A stretch of 37,949 bases of DNA, taken from contig JAMXLO010000004.1 in NCBI GenBank assembly GCA_024280945.1, positions 1-37,949 of the forward strand, in the 5' to 3' direction. The translations under genes were made by a program, and so were the position numbers. The stretch comes from Acetobacteraceae bacterium (lineage in GTDB: Bacteria > Pseudomonadota > Alphaproteobacteria > Acetobacterales > Acetobacteraceae). How positions within the stretch are numbered: the stretch's first letter is position 1; every line of letters begins with the position of its first letter. This document shows, one piece after another, positions 15,262-23,630 of this stretch. A model generated the notes under the pieces. That model was given only the letters and a program-made list of their open reading frames with translations, was not told where the DNA came from and did no database searches.

Positions 15262-16743
15262 TTATCGCCAGCCAATGCCGATGGCAGTCGCTATGGCACT
15301 GTTGAGCGCTGACAAGTCCATGGGATGGTCGGCTTCGTTGGCAACCGTTACCACCAGCCGATGCTTGCGCAGTATGAAGATACGCTGATCGCTCGCACCA
15401 GATGCCCACGCGGTATCTGGCGGCAGATCAGGGAAGCTGCGGTCGGCATTGCTGCGGAAACATGCGGCATAGGCGCTGCCTGCATGCGTCGGTGACAATG
15501 CATAGTCCACCCAACCTGACGGCAGCAGCCGTTCACCCTGCCAAACGCCGTCTTGTAGATACAGCACCCCAAGCTTCGCATAGTCGCGCAAGGTCGCGAA
15601 CCCGGAACCAGAAGCGACAAGGTTGCCGGTGCAATCGGCGGAATGCTGATACGTGCTCATTCCCAGGTGGTCGGCCAGCAGCCCATACAGCGTGGCGTGG
15701 TAGGGCAGCCCGCGAGTCTCGATACGGTCACGGATGATGGCACCAAGCACATTGACGCCAGCATTTATGTAGCGATACACCGAGCCAGGCACGGTGGCGA
15801 CAATCGAACGCTGTGCCGCGTCGAACGCGTCCGCTGCATCCTGATATACTGCGCTGTTCTCGAACCCGATTGTCGCGCGACCATGCTCGTCCACCACCGG
15901 GAAGCCGAGACCGGAACGCATCCGCAGCAAGTGATCGAGCGTGATCAAATGATGGATCGAGCGCGGATCGCGCCACAGAGGCGCGGGTGCCGGGTCATAG
16001 ACCGAGCCGAGCCAGCCTTCATGGATCAGCCGGCCGATGAGCGTGCAGGTGACCGCCTTGGTCATCGACCAACTTGGCGTCGCACGGCCCGGCGCGCCGA
16101 ACGCGCTGTAGCGCTCGGCCAATACGCGCTCCGGCGAGGCGATGAGAATGCCGTAGATACCGGGCGAGCTGACGAACAGCGCATCGAGGGTCGTGGCTAG
16201 CTCGGAAGGCGGTGGCCTCGGCGGCTCGACCGCATCGCCGTGCGGCCAAGCACGATCGGCGGCGGGTTTGCCGCGCGCAATCGGCACGGGATCGAACGAC
16301 GGCGCATCGCGCGAACCAAGCAGGATGCCGCCGTAACCAGGACGCGCAATGGCGGAGCCGCTGAGCGGCGCGCCGAACGCGGGATCGCTCCAGCGCACAG
16401 TCGCGCGGCGGTCCGCATCGTTGGTCTCAATCGTCAGGCGTCCGGCTCGATGCGCGGCAATCAGTTCTGCCTGACCACCAGTCACGTCGGGACGACCGCT
16501 AAGGCCGCCGGGCATACCCAGGGACCGCCAGCGGAAATGTCGCTCCGCGATGCTGCGATCCAGGCCTGTGACATACATCATGTCGGCGAACCGCTTCGCC
16601 GCGAAATTCACCGTCCGCTGGCGGATCGCACGCGGCGAACCGTCGTATACGACAGGATCCGGCGGCCCGCCGGCGAACAGCGGGCGCGTGCTGTCGAACG
16701 TTGAATCCACGACTGGCGGCGGAACCGGCGCGGCGTCGTTCAC
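15262..16743 (-). CDS. serine hydrolase, beta-lactamase fold (6-aminohexanoate-dimer-hydrolase-like)
   Basis: 493-residue class C beta-lactamase-family hydrolase. The nucleophile motif is SMTK (S226-K229) and the second motif Y-I-N (Y325-N327) in SVYRYINAG; a GASDQ near the end may be the third motif. DHLLRMRSGLGF is typical of the 6-aminohexanoate-oligomer hydrolase/EstB branch. About 190 residues precede the catalytic domain and have no signal peptide I can recognise. The start is GTG, sharing GTGA with the PhyH gene stop. In context it may hydrolyse an amide or ester intermediate for the aldolase step. The substrate is inferred only. Confidence 0.82.
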   Translation of the reverse strand: MNDAAPVPPPVVDSTFDSTRPLFAGGPPDPVVYDGSPRAIRQRTVNFAAKRFADMMYVTGLDRSIAERHFRWRSLGMPGGLSGRPDVTGGQAELIAAHRAGRLTIETNDADRRATVRWSDPAFGAPLSGSAIARPGYGGILLGSRDAPSFDPVPIARGKPAADRAWPHGDAVEPPRPPPSELATTLDALFVSSPGIYGILIASPERVLAERYSAFGAPGRATPSWSMTKAVTCTLIGRLIHEGWLGSVYDPAPAPLWRDPRSIHHLITLDHLLRMRSGLGFPVVDEHGRATIGFENSAVYQDAADAFDAAQRSIVATVPGSVYRYINAGVNVLGAIIRDRIETRGLPYHATLYGLLADHLGMSTYQHSADCTGNLVASGSGFATLRDYAKLGVLYLQDGVWQGERLLPSGWVDYALSPTHAGSAYAACFRSNADRSFPDLPPDTAWASGASDQRIFILRKHRLVVTVANEADHPMDLSALNSAIATAIGIGWR

Positions 16744-17633
16744 TTCGCCGGCTCCGGCTCCCGCACCTGGGCCGACACCGTGAAGTAACGGCTCTTCATC
16801 CCCTTCTGGTTCTCATACAGCGAGCCTTGCAGTGTCGCCGGCGGCAGCGGCAACCGGACGGGCAGATGCTCCAGCCGCGGTTCTCGATGCTGCCCGCACA
16901 CCATCAGGTCCTTGAACTTCTCGATGCCGGCGGGGAAGCCCAGGAGCGGCCATGCATCCGCGGTACGGAACTGGAACAGCAGCAACCGGCGATCGTTGTC
17001 GGAGACATTCGGCGCCGAGCCGTGCACCGCCCGCACGTGATGAACAGTAATGGAGCCGGCCTTGCCGGTCAGCGGTATCGCCGAACCATAGTCCACATCG
17101 GGGTTGGCGGGGTCCATCGCACCGCAAAAGATGCCGTCGGTGTGGTGGTCATGGATCGGCCCACGATGGCTGCCTGGCACGATCATCAGCGGCCCGTTCG
17201 CCATCTCCATGTCGTCGAACATCACGCCCACGGCGGCCAGATCGTCGTTGGTATGGGGATAGAACGCCCAGTCCTGGTGCCACTCCACCGGCGCACCGAA
17301 CCCGGCGCACTTCATATTCAGCTTCGCCGTATCGAAGCGGATATCTGGCCCCCACAGGTCCTGCAGCACGGCGAGGATCCTCGGATGCCGGACGAGGCGC
17401 GCGTATTCGGGGTGATGCAGATGTGCCGCCTTGATACGGCGAACCCGCGGATTGTCCGGCGTGTGGCTGTCCTCGAGGTCATAGATGTCGGTATGCGCGG
17501 TCACGCCACGGGCGCGCTCGACGAACTCGTCGGTAACGCGGCGCAGCCGCTGCACCTCATCCGCGGTCAGAATATCGGGCACAACGATGGCGCCGATTTC
17601 ATTGTACTGCTCGATCTGGGTCCTGCTCAGCAT
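16740..17633 (-). CDS. phytanoyl-CoA dioxygenase (PhyH) family protein
   Basis: 297-residue Fe(II)/2-oxoglutarate oxygenase of the PhyH family. The iron triad is WHQDW (H119, D121) and AVHGSAPN (H204); R215 could hold 2-oxoglutarate. Other PhyH signatures are MKCAGFGAPVEWHQDWAF and NGPLMIVPGSHRG. The start at 17633 is chosen because GGAGG lies five bases upstream and the protein then begins with the usual LSRTQIEQYNEIG entry helix. It heads the minus-strand run and diverges from the amidase gene with only 64 bases between starts. It probably hydroxylates the pathway substrate; which one is unknown. Confidence 0.88.
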   Translation of the reverse strand: MLSRTQIEQYNEIGAIVVPDILTADEVQRLRRVTDEFVERARGVTAHTDIYDLEDSHTPDNPRVRRIKAAHLHHPEYARLVRHPRILAVLQDLWGPDIRFDTAKLNMKCAGFGAPVEWHQDWAFYPHTNDDLAAVGVMFDDMEMANGPLMIVPGSHRGPIHDHHTDGIFCGAMDPANPDVDYGSAIPLTGKAGSITVHHVRAVHGSAPNVSDNDRRLLLFQFRTADAWPLLGFPAGIEKFKDLMVCGQHREPRLEHLPVRLPLPPATLQGSLYENQKGMKSRYFTVSAQVREPEPAK

Positions 17634-17697
17634 TGCATCCTCCCGTCGCCCGGAGCCTAACATCGGCAGCCACATCCGACCAGCAGGGAGACCAGCC

Positions 17698-19212
17698 ATG
17701 GCCGTGCAGATACCAACCCATGATCAGCTCCGCACAGTCGGCGACGAAATCGGCCTGTCGCTCAGCAACAGCGACGCAGGCTCTTTCATCGACATTTTGC
17801 GCCCGTTCATCGCGGCGTACAACGTCATCGACGCGATGCCGGACCACCTGCCGGAAGTGAGGTATCCCCGGACACCCGGCCGTCACGTCACGCCAGAGGA
17901 GAACCCGCACAACGCCTGGTATGTGAAGACCACGGTGAATGGCGCGCCGGACGGCAAGCTGAAGGGCCGCACCGTCGCGCTCAAGGACAACATCATGCTC
18001 GCCGGCGCGCCGATGATGAACGGCGCCTCGACACTCGAAGGATACCTGCCCAACGTCGATGCGACGGTGGTCACGCGTATACTCGATGCAGGCGGCACGA
18101 TCCTGGGCAAGGCGCATTGCGAGTCGTTCTGCCTGTCCGGCGGCAGCCATACCTCGGCACTCGGCCCGGTGCACAATCCGCGCAAGCGCGGCTATTCGGC
18201 TGGCGGCTCATCATCCGGCAGTGCGGCTCTGGTGGCGGCCGGCGATGTGGATATGGCTCTTGGCGGCGACCAGGGTGGGTCAATCCGCATCCCCGCCTCG
18301 TTTTGCGGCATCTGCGGCATAAAGCCGACCCATGGGCTGGTGCCTTACACCGGCATCATGCCGATCGAGATCTTTGTCGATCACACCGGGCCGATGACCG
18401 CGAACGTTGCCGACAATGCGTTGCTGCTGGAAGTGGTGGCCGGACCCGACGGCTATGACCCACGGCAATACAATGTCCAGGTTCAACCTTATTGCGAGGC
18501 GCTAGGCCGAGGTGTCGAAGGCCTGCGCATCGGTATCGTCAAGGAAGGCTTTCAGGCCGCCAATGCTGAAGAGGATGTCAATGCGAAGGTCCACGCGGCA
18601 GCGAAGCGCCTGCGCCGGCTCGGTGCCACTGTGCAGGATCTGTCGATCCCGATGCATCTGCTCGGCGCGGCGATCTGGACCCCGATCGGCGTCGAAGGCC
18701 TGACCCAGACGATGATGCATGGCGACGGATACGGTGTGAGCCGTCCCGACCTCTATGTGACAAGCCTGATGGACTTTCACCGCAACTGGCGCAACCGTGC
18801 CAACGAGCTTTCGGAAACGACCAAGGCCTTCACGTTGCTCGGCACCTATATCCGACGGCAGCACGGCAGCCGCTATTATGGCAAGGCGATGAACATCGCG
18901 CGCCGGTTGACAGCAGCCTACGATGCAGCACTGGCACAGTGCGATCTGTTGCTGATGCCGACGACGCCGATCAAGGCGACGCCATTGCCCGCAGCAGACG
19001 CCGGGCGTGAGGAGGTGATCGACAAGGCGCTCAACATGATCGCCAACACCGCGCCGTTCGACATCACCCATCACCCCGCGATGGCGATCCCTTGCGGCGT
19101 GTCAGAGGGGCTACCCGTATCGTTGATGCTGGTCGGCCGTCACTTCGATGAATCGACGATCTATCGTGCGGCGCATGCCTTCGAGCAATCCGACGACTGG
19201 ATGCGGATGTAG
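17698..19212 (+). CDS. amidase signature family protein
   Basis: 504-residue amidase signature hydrolase that converts a carboxamide to acid plus ammonia. The Ser-cisSer-Lys triad is readable: K96 in VALKDN, S171 in YSAGGSSSGS and nucleophile S195 in GGDQGGSIRIPAS. The N-terminal helical extension of about 80 residues and the HTGPMTANVADNALLLEVVAGPDG block resemble amidases linked to nitrile hydratases, though no nitrile hydratase gene is here. AGGGAG precedes ATG 17698; the frame is open further upstream but without a sensible start. It diverges from the PhyH operon, and five bases after its stop lies the SDR remnant, so it was probably in an operon with an SDR. Confidence 0.92.
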   Translation: MAVQIPTHDQLRTVGDEIGLSLSNSDAGSFIDILRPFIAAYNVIDAMPDHLPEVRYPRTPGRHVTPEENPHNAWYVKTTVNGAPDGKLKGRTVALKDNIMLAGAPMMNGASTLEGYLPNVDATVVTRILDAGGTILGKAHCESFCLSGGSHTSALGPVHNPRKRGYSAGGSSSGSAALVAAGDVDMALGGDQGGSIRIPASFCGICGIKPTHGLVPYTGIMPIEIFVDHTGPMTANVADNALLLEVVAGPDGYDPRQYNVQVQPYCEALGRGVEGLRIGIVKEGFQAANAEEDVNAKVHAAAKRLRRLGATVQDLSIPMHLLGAAIWTPIGVEGLTQTMMHGDGYGVSRPDLYVTSLMDFHRNWRNRANELSETTKAFTLLGTYIRRQHGSRYYGKAMNIARRLTAAYDAALAQCDLLLMPTTPIKATPLPAADAGREEVIDKALNMIANTAPFDITHHPAMAIPCGVSEGLPVSLMLVGRHFDESTIYRAAHAFEQSDDWMRM

Positions 19213-19216
19213 CGCC

Positions 19217-19375
19217 ATGGCCGACGTGCGTACAGCCATGATCACCGGCGCCGGAAGTGGCCTTGGTCGCGCCACCGCCTTGCGCTGGGCAGCCCGCGGC
19301 TGCACGCTTGCACTGCGTGCAGCACGGCTGATTTCCTGCCGGTCTAGAAAAATCGGGCTCTGTGTGCCACCGTGA
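19217..19375 (+). pseudogene. 5' remnant of a short-chain dehydrogenase gene
   Basis: ATG 19217, four bases after the amidase stop, encodes MADVRTAMITGAGSGLGRAT followed by ALRWAARGCTLAL. This is the first strand, the TGAGSGLG NAD(P)-binding glycine motif and first helix of a classical SDR (normally about 250 residues). From about 19315 the similarity stops and the frame closes at 19375 after 52 codons. No catalytic YxxxK part exists before the next gene at 19400. It appears to be a 3'-deleted gene whose tail was replaced by the oxygenase segment. Confidence 0.65.
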
Positions 19376-19399
19376 CGCCGAAATGATCGGAGGTGCGCC

Positions 19400-20677
19400 A
19401 TGAGCCAGCTCTTTGCCGACAGCAAAATCGCGGCGAACGCAGACAGAGCCTCGTCGGCCTATGTCCCGCCGCTCCAGCGCACGGAAGGGCAGCCGCCGCC
19501 CATCGCGGCGCATGGCGGCTTGTCCTACATGGCGTTCGACCAGGGTGGCGACGCGGGAACCGCTAAGGCGATCGAAGACGCCCTCGCCGAAATCGCTGAG
19601 GGGGAAGGCCAGCGGGTCATCGAGATGATCGAGAAGGCGCCGCCAGGCCCGATCAAGACGAGATGGGGTATCGCGTTTCGCGAGTGGGACGAGTGCGTGG
19701 CCTACATCCGCAACTCGAACAGTATCAAAGTCCCCGCAGGCGGCGTGGCGCTGCCGCTACCCTATACGGTCCACGAGAGGCCGACCTATTCCATCGTCCC
19801 GTCCAACGCCGTCTGGCACGACCCGGCGCGCGCCGAGACAGCAGCGATTCTGCGCCAGAATGAGAAGGACAACCGACGGCGAGACCTGTTCTTCCCGATG
19901 GTGCTGCGCGACGCGCGGCGGATCGGCGAGTACTACCCGGGCCTCAAGCCTGACAGCCCCGAATGCATGGACAAGCTCGGTCTCTCGCTGGCGCACCTCG
20001 AGTCCAAGTGCACGAACATCTATGACTCGGAGGAGGTGGAGCGGGTCTATTATCCCGAGATCGAGAAGCTCCTGCTCGACTTCTTCCCGGACGCGACCGA
20101 CGCGCTGGTCTACAATCACGACGTCTTCGACAAGGACTACACGGGCGACCGAACGGAAAACCAGGAAGCCAAGAACCCGGGCGTGAACGGGAACTACGCC
20201 ATGCTGGTGCACAACGATCTGAACGACAACAGCGGACGCGTGCGCTGCCGCGAGCTGCTCACCAAGAACCTGCGGAACTTCGGGCGCACGCAGAACTACA
20301 CCGAGGAAGAGGCCGACGCGAAAATGTCGCGCCGGTTCATGTCGATCAATCTCGCCAAGCCGATCGAGACGATCGAGCAGTACCCGTTCGTGCTCTGCGC
20401 CTGGCCGTCCTTCGCCGACCAGCCCTACATCAACAATTACCGGATCTACGACGACCGCGTCGGCGAGACCACGCGCTTCACCCACCGTCCCAACCACGAA
20501 TGGTACTGGTTCCCGCAGCAGAAGAGCAACGAGGTGTCGATGCTCAAGTGCTATGACTCGGTGACCGATGGCTCGGTCTCGCGCTGGTCGTTCCATAGCG
20601 CGTGCATCGACCCGACCGCACCGGCCAATGCCCGATGCCGCAAGAATGTGGTGGTCCGGTCCTTCGTCTTCTTCTAG
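19400..20677 (+). CDS. CmcJ/NvfI-type Fe(II)/2-oxoglutarate oxygenase family protein
   Basis: 425-residue protein of the CmcJ/NvfI (GA4-desaturase-like) family. The conserved blocks in order are ALVYNHDVF (235-243), VHNDLND with H271/D273, SINLAKPIETIEQYPFVLCAW (315-335), MLKCYDS (381-387) and WSFHSACIDP with H399, then an Arg near 414-420. H271/D273/H399 fit an iron triad. Characterised relatives include the cephamycin 7-alpha-methoxylation partner CmcJ and fungal tailoring enzymes. An N-terminal stretch of about 90 residues precedes the core. GGAGG lies six bases before the ATG. Frequent CTC and GAG codons look unlike the CTG-rich neighbours, and it abuts a broken SDR gene, so horizontal acquisition is plausible. 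Confidence 0.82.
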   Translation: MSQLFADSKIAANADRASSAYVPPLQRTEGQPPPIAAHGGLSYMAFDQGGDAGTAKAIEDALAEIAEGEGQRVIEMIEKAPPGPIKTRWGIAFREWDECVAYIRNSNSIKVPAGGVALPLPYTVHERPTYSIVPSNAVWHDPARAETAAILRQNEKDNRRRDLFFPMVLRDARRIGEYYPGLKPDSPECMDKLGLSLAHLESKCTNIYDSEEVERVYYPEIEKLLLDFFPDATDALVYNHDVFDKDYTGDRTENQEAKNPGVNGNYAMLVHNDLNDNSGRVRCRELLTKNLRNFGRTQNYTEEEADAKMSRRFMSINLAKPIETIEQYPFVLCAWPSFADQPYINNYRIYDDRVGETTRFTHRPNHEWYWFPQQKSNEVSMLKCYDSVTDGSVSRWSFHSACIDPTAPANARCRKNVVVRSFVFF

Positions 20678-20689
20678 GAACGCCAAACC

Positions 20690-20719
20690 GCCGGCGGAGA
20701 TGCTGAGAACTCCGCCGGC
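20690..20719. terminator. hairpin between convergent genes
   Basis: GCCGGCGGAG (20690-20699) and CTCCGCCGGC (20710-20719) form a perfect 10-bp stem with a ten-base loop, placed 12 bases after the oxygenase stop and 4 bases after the cytochrome b561 stop. Tails (ACCTTTACT on plus, GGTTTGG on minus) are only mildly T-rich. It probably acts as a bidirectional terminator for the two convergent genes. Confidence 0.6.
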
Positions 20720-20723
20720 ACCT

Positions 20724-21287
20724 TTACTCCGCGGGAGCGACCCGCGCGCGCGTTGACCATGGCGCCATCGCATCGAATACGCCGTCACGCCGGACCAGCG
20801 CGTGAAAGAGCGCGGCCGCGGCATGCAGCAGAATGAGGGCAAAGAACGCGAAAGCAAGGTAGAAGTGCGCATTCCAAAGTAGTGTATGCAAACCATCGCT
20901 CTGCGGCAGGATCGCGGGAAGGTGCACGTCTCCGTACAGCACGACCGGATAGGCTGCCGCCGACAGCATTCCCCAGCCTATCAGCGGCATGGCGATCATC
21001 AGGGCGTACAAGGCGTAATGCGACAGCTGGGCCGCAAGCTTCATCGGTTCGGGCAAGTCGGCCGGCAGTGGTGGCGCCCCATAGCGCAGGCGCACTGTCA
21101 GGCGGATCAGTGCGAGCACCAGAATGGCGACGCCCAGTGGTTTGTGTATCGAAACCAGCGTCAGATACTTCGGCATCACCGTGGAAACCATGCCCACGCC
21201 GATGAACAGCATGGCCAGGATGCATATCGCCATAAGCCAGTGCAGCAGGCGCTGAAGCGGGCTGAAACGCGTGTGGCTCCCAATCAT
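20724..21287 (-). CDS. cytochrome b561 family membrane protein
   Basis: 187-residue four-helix di-haem cytochrome b of the bacterial CybB/YodB class, an inner-membrane quinol-linked electron carrier. Candidate haem ligands are H16 (RLLHWLMA), H48 (IHKPLG), H141 (NAHFYLAF) and H155 (LILLHAAA), which fall in helices 1, 2 and 4 at the family spacing. Its ATG overlaps the upstream peroxidase stop in ATGA, so the two are co-translated. It could feed electrons from the quinol pool to that peroxidase; this is inference from coupling. Confidence 0.9.
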   Translation of the reverse strand: MIGSHTRFSPLQRLLHWLMAICILAMLFIGVGMVSTVMPKYLTLVSIHKPLGVAILVLALIRLTVRLRYGAPPLPADLPEPMKLAAQLSHYALYALMIAMPLIGWGMLSAAAYPVVLYGDVHLPAILPQSDGLHTLLWNAHFYLAFAFFALILLHAAAALFHALVRRDGVFDAMAPWSTRARVAPAE

Positions 21288-22339
21288 GGCTTGGCGTCCG
21301 CTGCAGTGCGGGGATAGTACTTGGCCTCCGCCGTGCGACGATCATATGACTTCGCGTAGGCAGACGACCGCGCGGCTGGGAACGGATCGTCCGATGTCCG
21401 AATGCCAGCGGGCAAGACGGTAGGATCGAAGTTGATGTCGCGGCACGGGCCATTCCTTTCATCTTCGATCCGCTGCACCACGAGCGTGCCGACCTCGACC
21501 GTACGGCGGTCGTCTGGCCACGCCTTGCTCGGGTCCGCTGTGGCATCGCCGGGATTGGCGACAGTCACCATCATGGTCCAACGCAGCGGTCCGCCGCGCA
21601 CTCGTTCGACGATCTCCTGTTCGAGGAAGTCGGGTCCACGCTTCGCCAATTCCTCGGGCGACACGGGGACGGGTTGTGCCGACGGCAGCACCGACCATCG
21701 CACCGTCGTCTCTGCGCCGGACCCGTTGGTGAAGATGAAGCTGTTGAGACCGTTGTAGCGGTCCTCCGCGTAGCTGCCGGTCCATGAGGCACTCTTGGCC
21801 CAGGCGCCAAAGGCGGCAATCTCAGGGTTTGCAGCAGCAAATGTTTGCATCGCATCCGGCGCCTTGCTCGCCGAGGCAAGCAACAGCTGGTAAAATGCCT
21901 GCGGCGTCGACACCGGAAAGATCGGGGCGTTGATCATTGCGCTGCGCCATTCCTGATCATCAGGCGTCGAGATACGTAATCCCATGCCGCGGACCCGCAC
22001 CGTCGAATCCGGGGCGTTCGGATCAGCAGTGCCGAGATTGAAGCGTCCCAGGGCAGGATATTGACCGCGGCTGAAGACCTGTGCCGACGAAAGTGCCGAT
22101 CCCGCGCCGTTCGCTTCGAAATGCCCGGTAAAGCATATGCCTTTGGCATGGTTGCGGCGATGGCCAAGTGGCTCGCCACCAGGAGAAAAAGCATCAACGA
22201 GCCTGTCCGGTGTGAGTCGATGAGGCGACAACCATCCTGCCGTGTAGGCGAAGGTCACGACGCAAGCACCGATGACAACCGCGATCAGTATCAGCGATCC
22301 GACGCCGGAATGTGGGCGAGATTGACGGGGCGGAATCAT
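21284..22339 (-). CDS. membrane-anchored catalase-family peroxidase (SrpA-like)
   Basis: 351-residue small catalase-fold haem protein. Residues 14-33 form a single N-terminal membrane helix or uncleaved signal, putting the haem domain in the periplasm. The distal His is H64 in NHAKGICFTG. The proximal haem Tyr is likely Y328 with R324 in the R-x-x-x-Y arrangement. The length is well below the approximately 480 of true catalases. These compact relatives lack the C-terminal parts and are annotated as catalase-related peroxidases. The start at 22339 has only a weak GCGAG upstream. It sits 13 bases after the VOC gene and overlaps cytochrome b561, the probable reductant supplier. Confidence 0.87.
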   Translation of the reverse strand: MIPPRQSRPHSGVGSLILIAVVIGACVVTFAYTAGWLSPHRLTPDRLVDAFSPGGEPLGHRRNHAKGICFTGHFEANGAGSALSSAQVFSRGQYPALGRFNLGTADPNAPDSTVRVRGMGLRISTPDDQEWRSAMINAPIFPVSTPQAFYQLLLASASKAPDAMQTFAAANPEIAAFGAWAKSASWTGSYAEDRYNGLNSFIFTNGSGAETTVRWSVLPSAQPVPVSPEELAKRGPDFLEQEIVERVRGGPLRWTMMVTVANPGDATADPSKAWPDDRRTVEVGTLVVQRIEDERNGPCRDINFDPTVLPAGIRTSDDPFPAARSSAYAKSYDRRTAEAKYYPRTAADAKP

Positions 22340-22352
22340 TCAGAACTCGCTG

Positions 22353-22754
22353 TTACCGGAGCTGCACGAGCTCCACCATGATCCCTTCCGGTCCGCGGAC
22401 GAATGCCAGCCGAGTACCGGGATCACGAGTGAGTGGACCGATCACCACGTCCGCGCCTTTCGCACGTAGCTCGTCGCAGGCCGCATCGACGTCATCGACT
22501 GTCAGACCGATGTGCTCAAGTCCGTAGTAAGGGAACTGCGGCGACGCAGCGGTGGGATCGTGTGGATGCGTCGGCGCGATCAGCACTTTCTGGCCGCCGA
22601 CCTTCATGGTGACGCGCATCTGACCCGGATACAGCGTACCCGGCGGATAGACGCTGCGGGTGACCTCGGCATTGAACATTGTCTCGAAGAAGCGCGCGGT
22701 GGCGTCCGGATTTGGACTGCGCAGGTGGATATGATCGTAGTGATAGGTCCGCAT
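22353..22754 (-). CDS. VOC family protein
   Basis: 133-residue single-module VOC (glyoxalase/bleomycin-resistance fold) protein. It begins RTYHYDHIHLRSPNPDATARF with the first metal-ligand His in DHIHL. The second half has YGLEHIGLTVDDVDAA with another His and ends GPEGIMVELVQ with the terminal Glu, the full metal set of the fold. ATG 22754 is preferred over 22793 because it lies four bases after the MBL stop with GTGAGG upstream and removes a non-homologous lead. The substrate is unknown; the operon context (MBL, amidohydrolase) suggests catabolism of a small cyclic or carbonyl compound. Confidence 0.85.
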   Translation of the reverse strand: MRTYHYDHIHLRSPNPDATARFFETMFNAEVTRSVYPPGTLYPGQMRVTMKVGGQKVLIAPTHPHDPTAASPQFPYYGLEHIGLTVDDVDAACDELRAKGADVVIGPLTRDPGTRLAFVRGPEGIMVELVQLR

Positions 22755-22758
22755 GGCC

Positions 22759-23628
22759 TCACCGCAGAAATGCATACTTGAATCGATTACCATCCGCTGT
22801 CACGCGTCCCACCGTCGGCGACGGAAAGTGAATCGGCAGGATCAACGTGCTGGTATCCGCGACGTCGCTCAGGAATTTGCGCCGTGACGCGGCCGCTTCC
22901 TTCGCGTCCCAGTCGAAGATGGTGGACCAATCGGGCGCGCGGCATTGTAACGCGTGGTGCATCATGTCGCCGGTCACCGATGCACGCTGCCCGCCGGACT
23001 GGATGTTGACGCAGCAGTGGCATGGCGAATGCCCTGGCGTCGGCGTCAGCCAGACCGTGTCGTCAAGTGTATAGTCATCGTCGACCAGCAGCGCCTGACC
23101 GGCCGCGACGATCGGCTCGCAATTGAAGCGCCAGACGTTGCCTGGCGGATTGTCGCCGCGTCCCGTCGCGGCCTCCCAGGCAGCGTATTCCTTCTTGTGG
23201 AAGATGTACTTGGCCTTCGGGAAGGTCGGCACCCATCGCCCGTTGCGTAACACGGTGTTCCAACCGCAATGGTCGATGTGCAAATGCGTGCAGAACACAT
23301 AGTCGATGTCCTCGAACCGAAGGCCCGCGTCCTTGAACCCATCCAGCCAGGGCTGCTTCGGAAAGTCCATCGGTGCCGGGTAGCCCTTATCCTCGCCGGT
23401 GCAGGTGTCCACCAGGATCGTGTGATGGGGTGTCCGCACGACGAAGGTCTGGTAGGTGATCACCATCCGGTTGGATGCCGGGTCGTAAACCTCGGGATCC
23501 ATCTCGGCCAGATACCGTCGGCCGAGATCGGGATCATAGGCCGGAAACATGTCTTCCGGCTGACGCCATGGTCCATCACGCTCGATGATGCTGGTGATCG
23601 CGACGTCGCCAATCTTCAAGGTGCGCAT
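22759..23628 (-). CDS. MBL fold metallo-hydrolase
   Basis: 289-residue metallo-beta-lactamase-fold hydrolase. The dinuclear metal motif THLHIDH is at residues 114-120 (H115, H117, D119, H120), with TPGHSPCH and SVTGDMMHH supplying the next His and bridging Asp. The protein is cytosolic, with no signal peptide. The organisation resembles lactonase-type MBL proteins that open lactones or thioesters, but no subgroup can be assigned. The start is two bases after the amidohydrolase stop and its stop is four bases before the VOC start, giving a tight three-gene unit. Confidence 0.88.
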   Translation of the reverse strand: MRTLKIGDVAITSIIERDGPWRQPEDMFPAYDPDLGRRYLAEMDPEVYDPASNRMVITYQTFVVRTPHHTILVDTCTGEDKGYPAPMDFPKQPWLDGFKDAGLRFEDIDYVFCTHLHIDHCGWNTVLRNGRWVPTFPKAKYIFHKKEYAAWEAATGRGDNPPGNVWRFNCEPIVAAGQALLVDDDYTLDDTVWLTPTPGHSPCHCCVNIQSGGQRASVTGDMMHHALQCRAPDWSTIFDWDAKEAAASRRKFLSDVADTSTLILPIHFPSPTVGRVTADGNRFKYAFLR

Positions 23629-23630
23629 TG

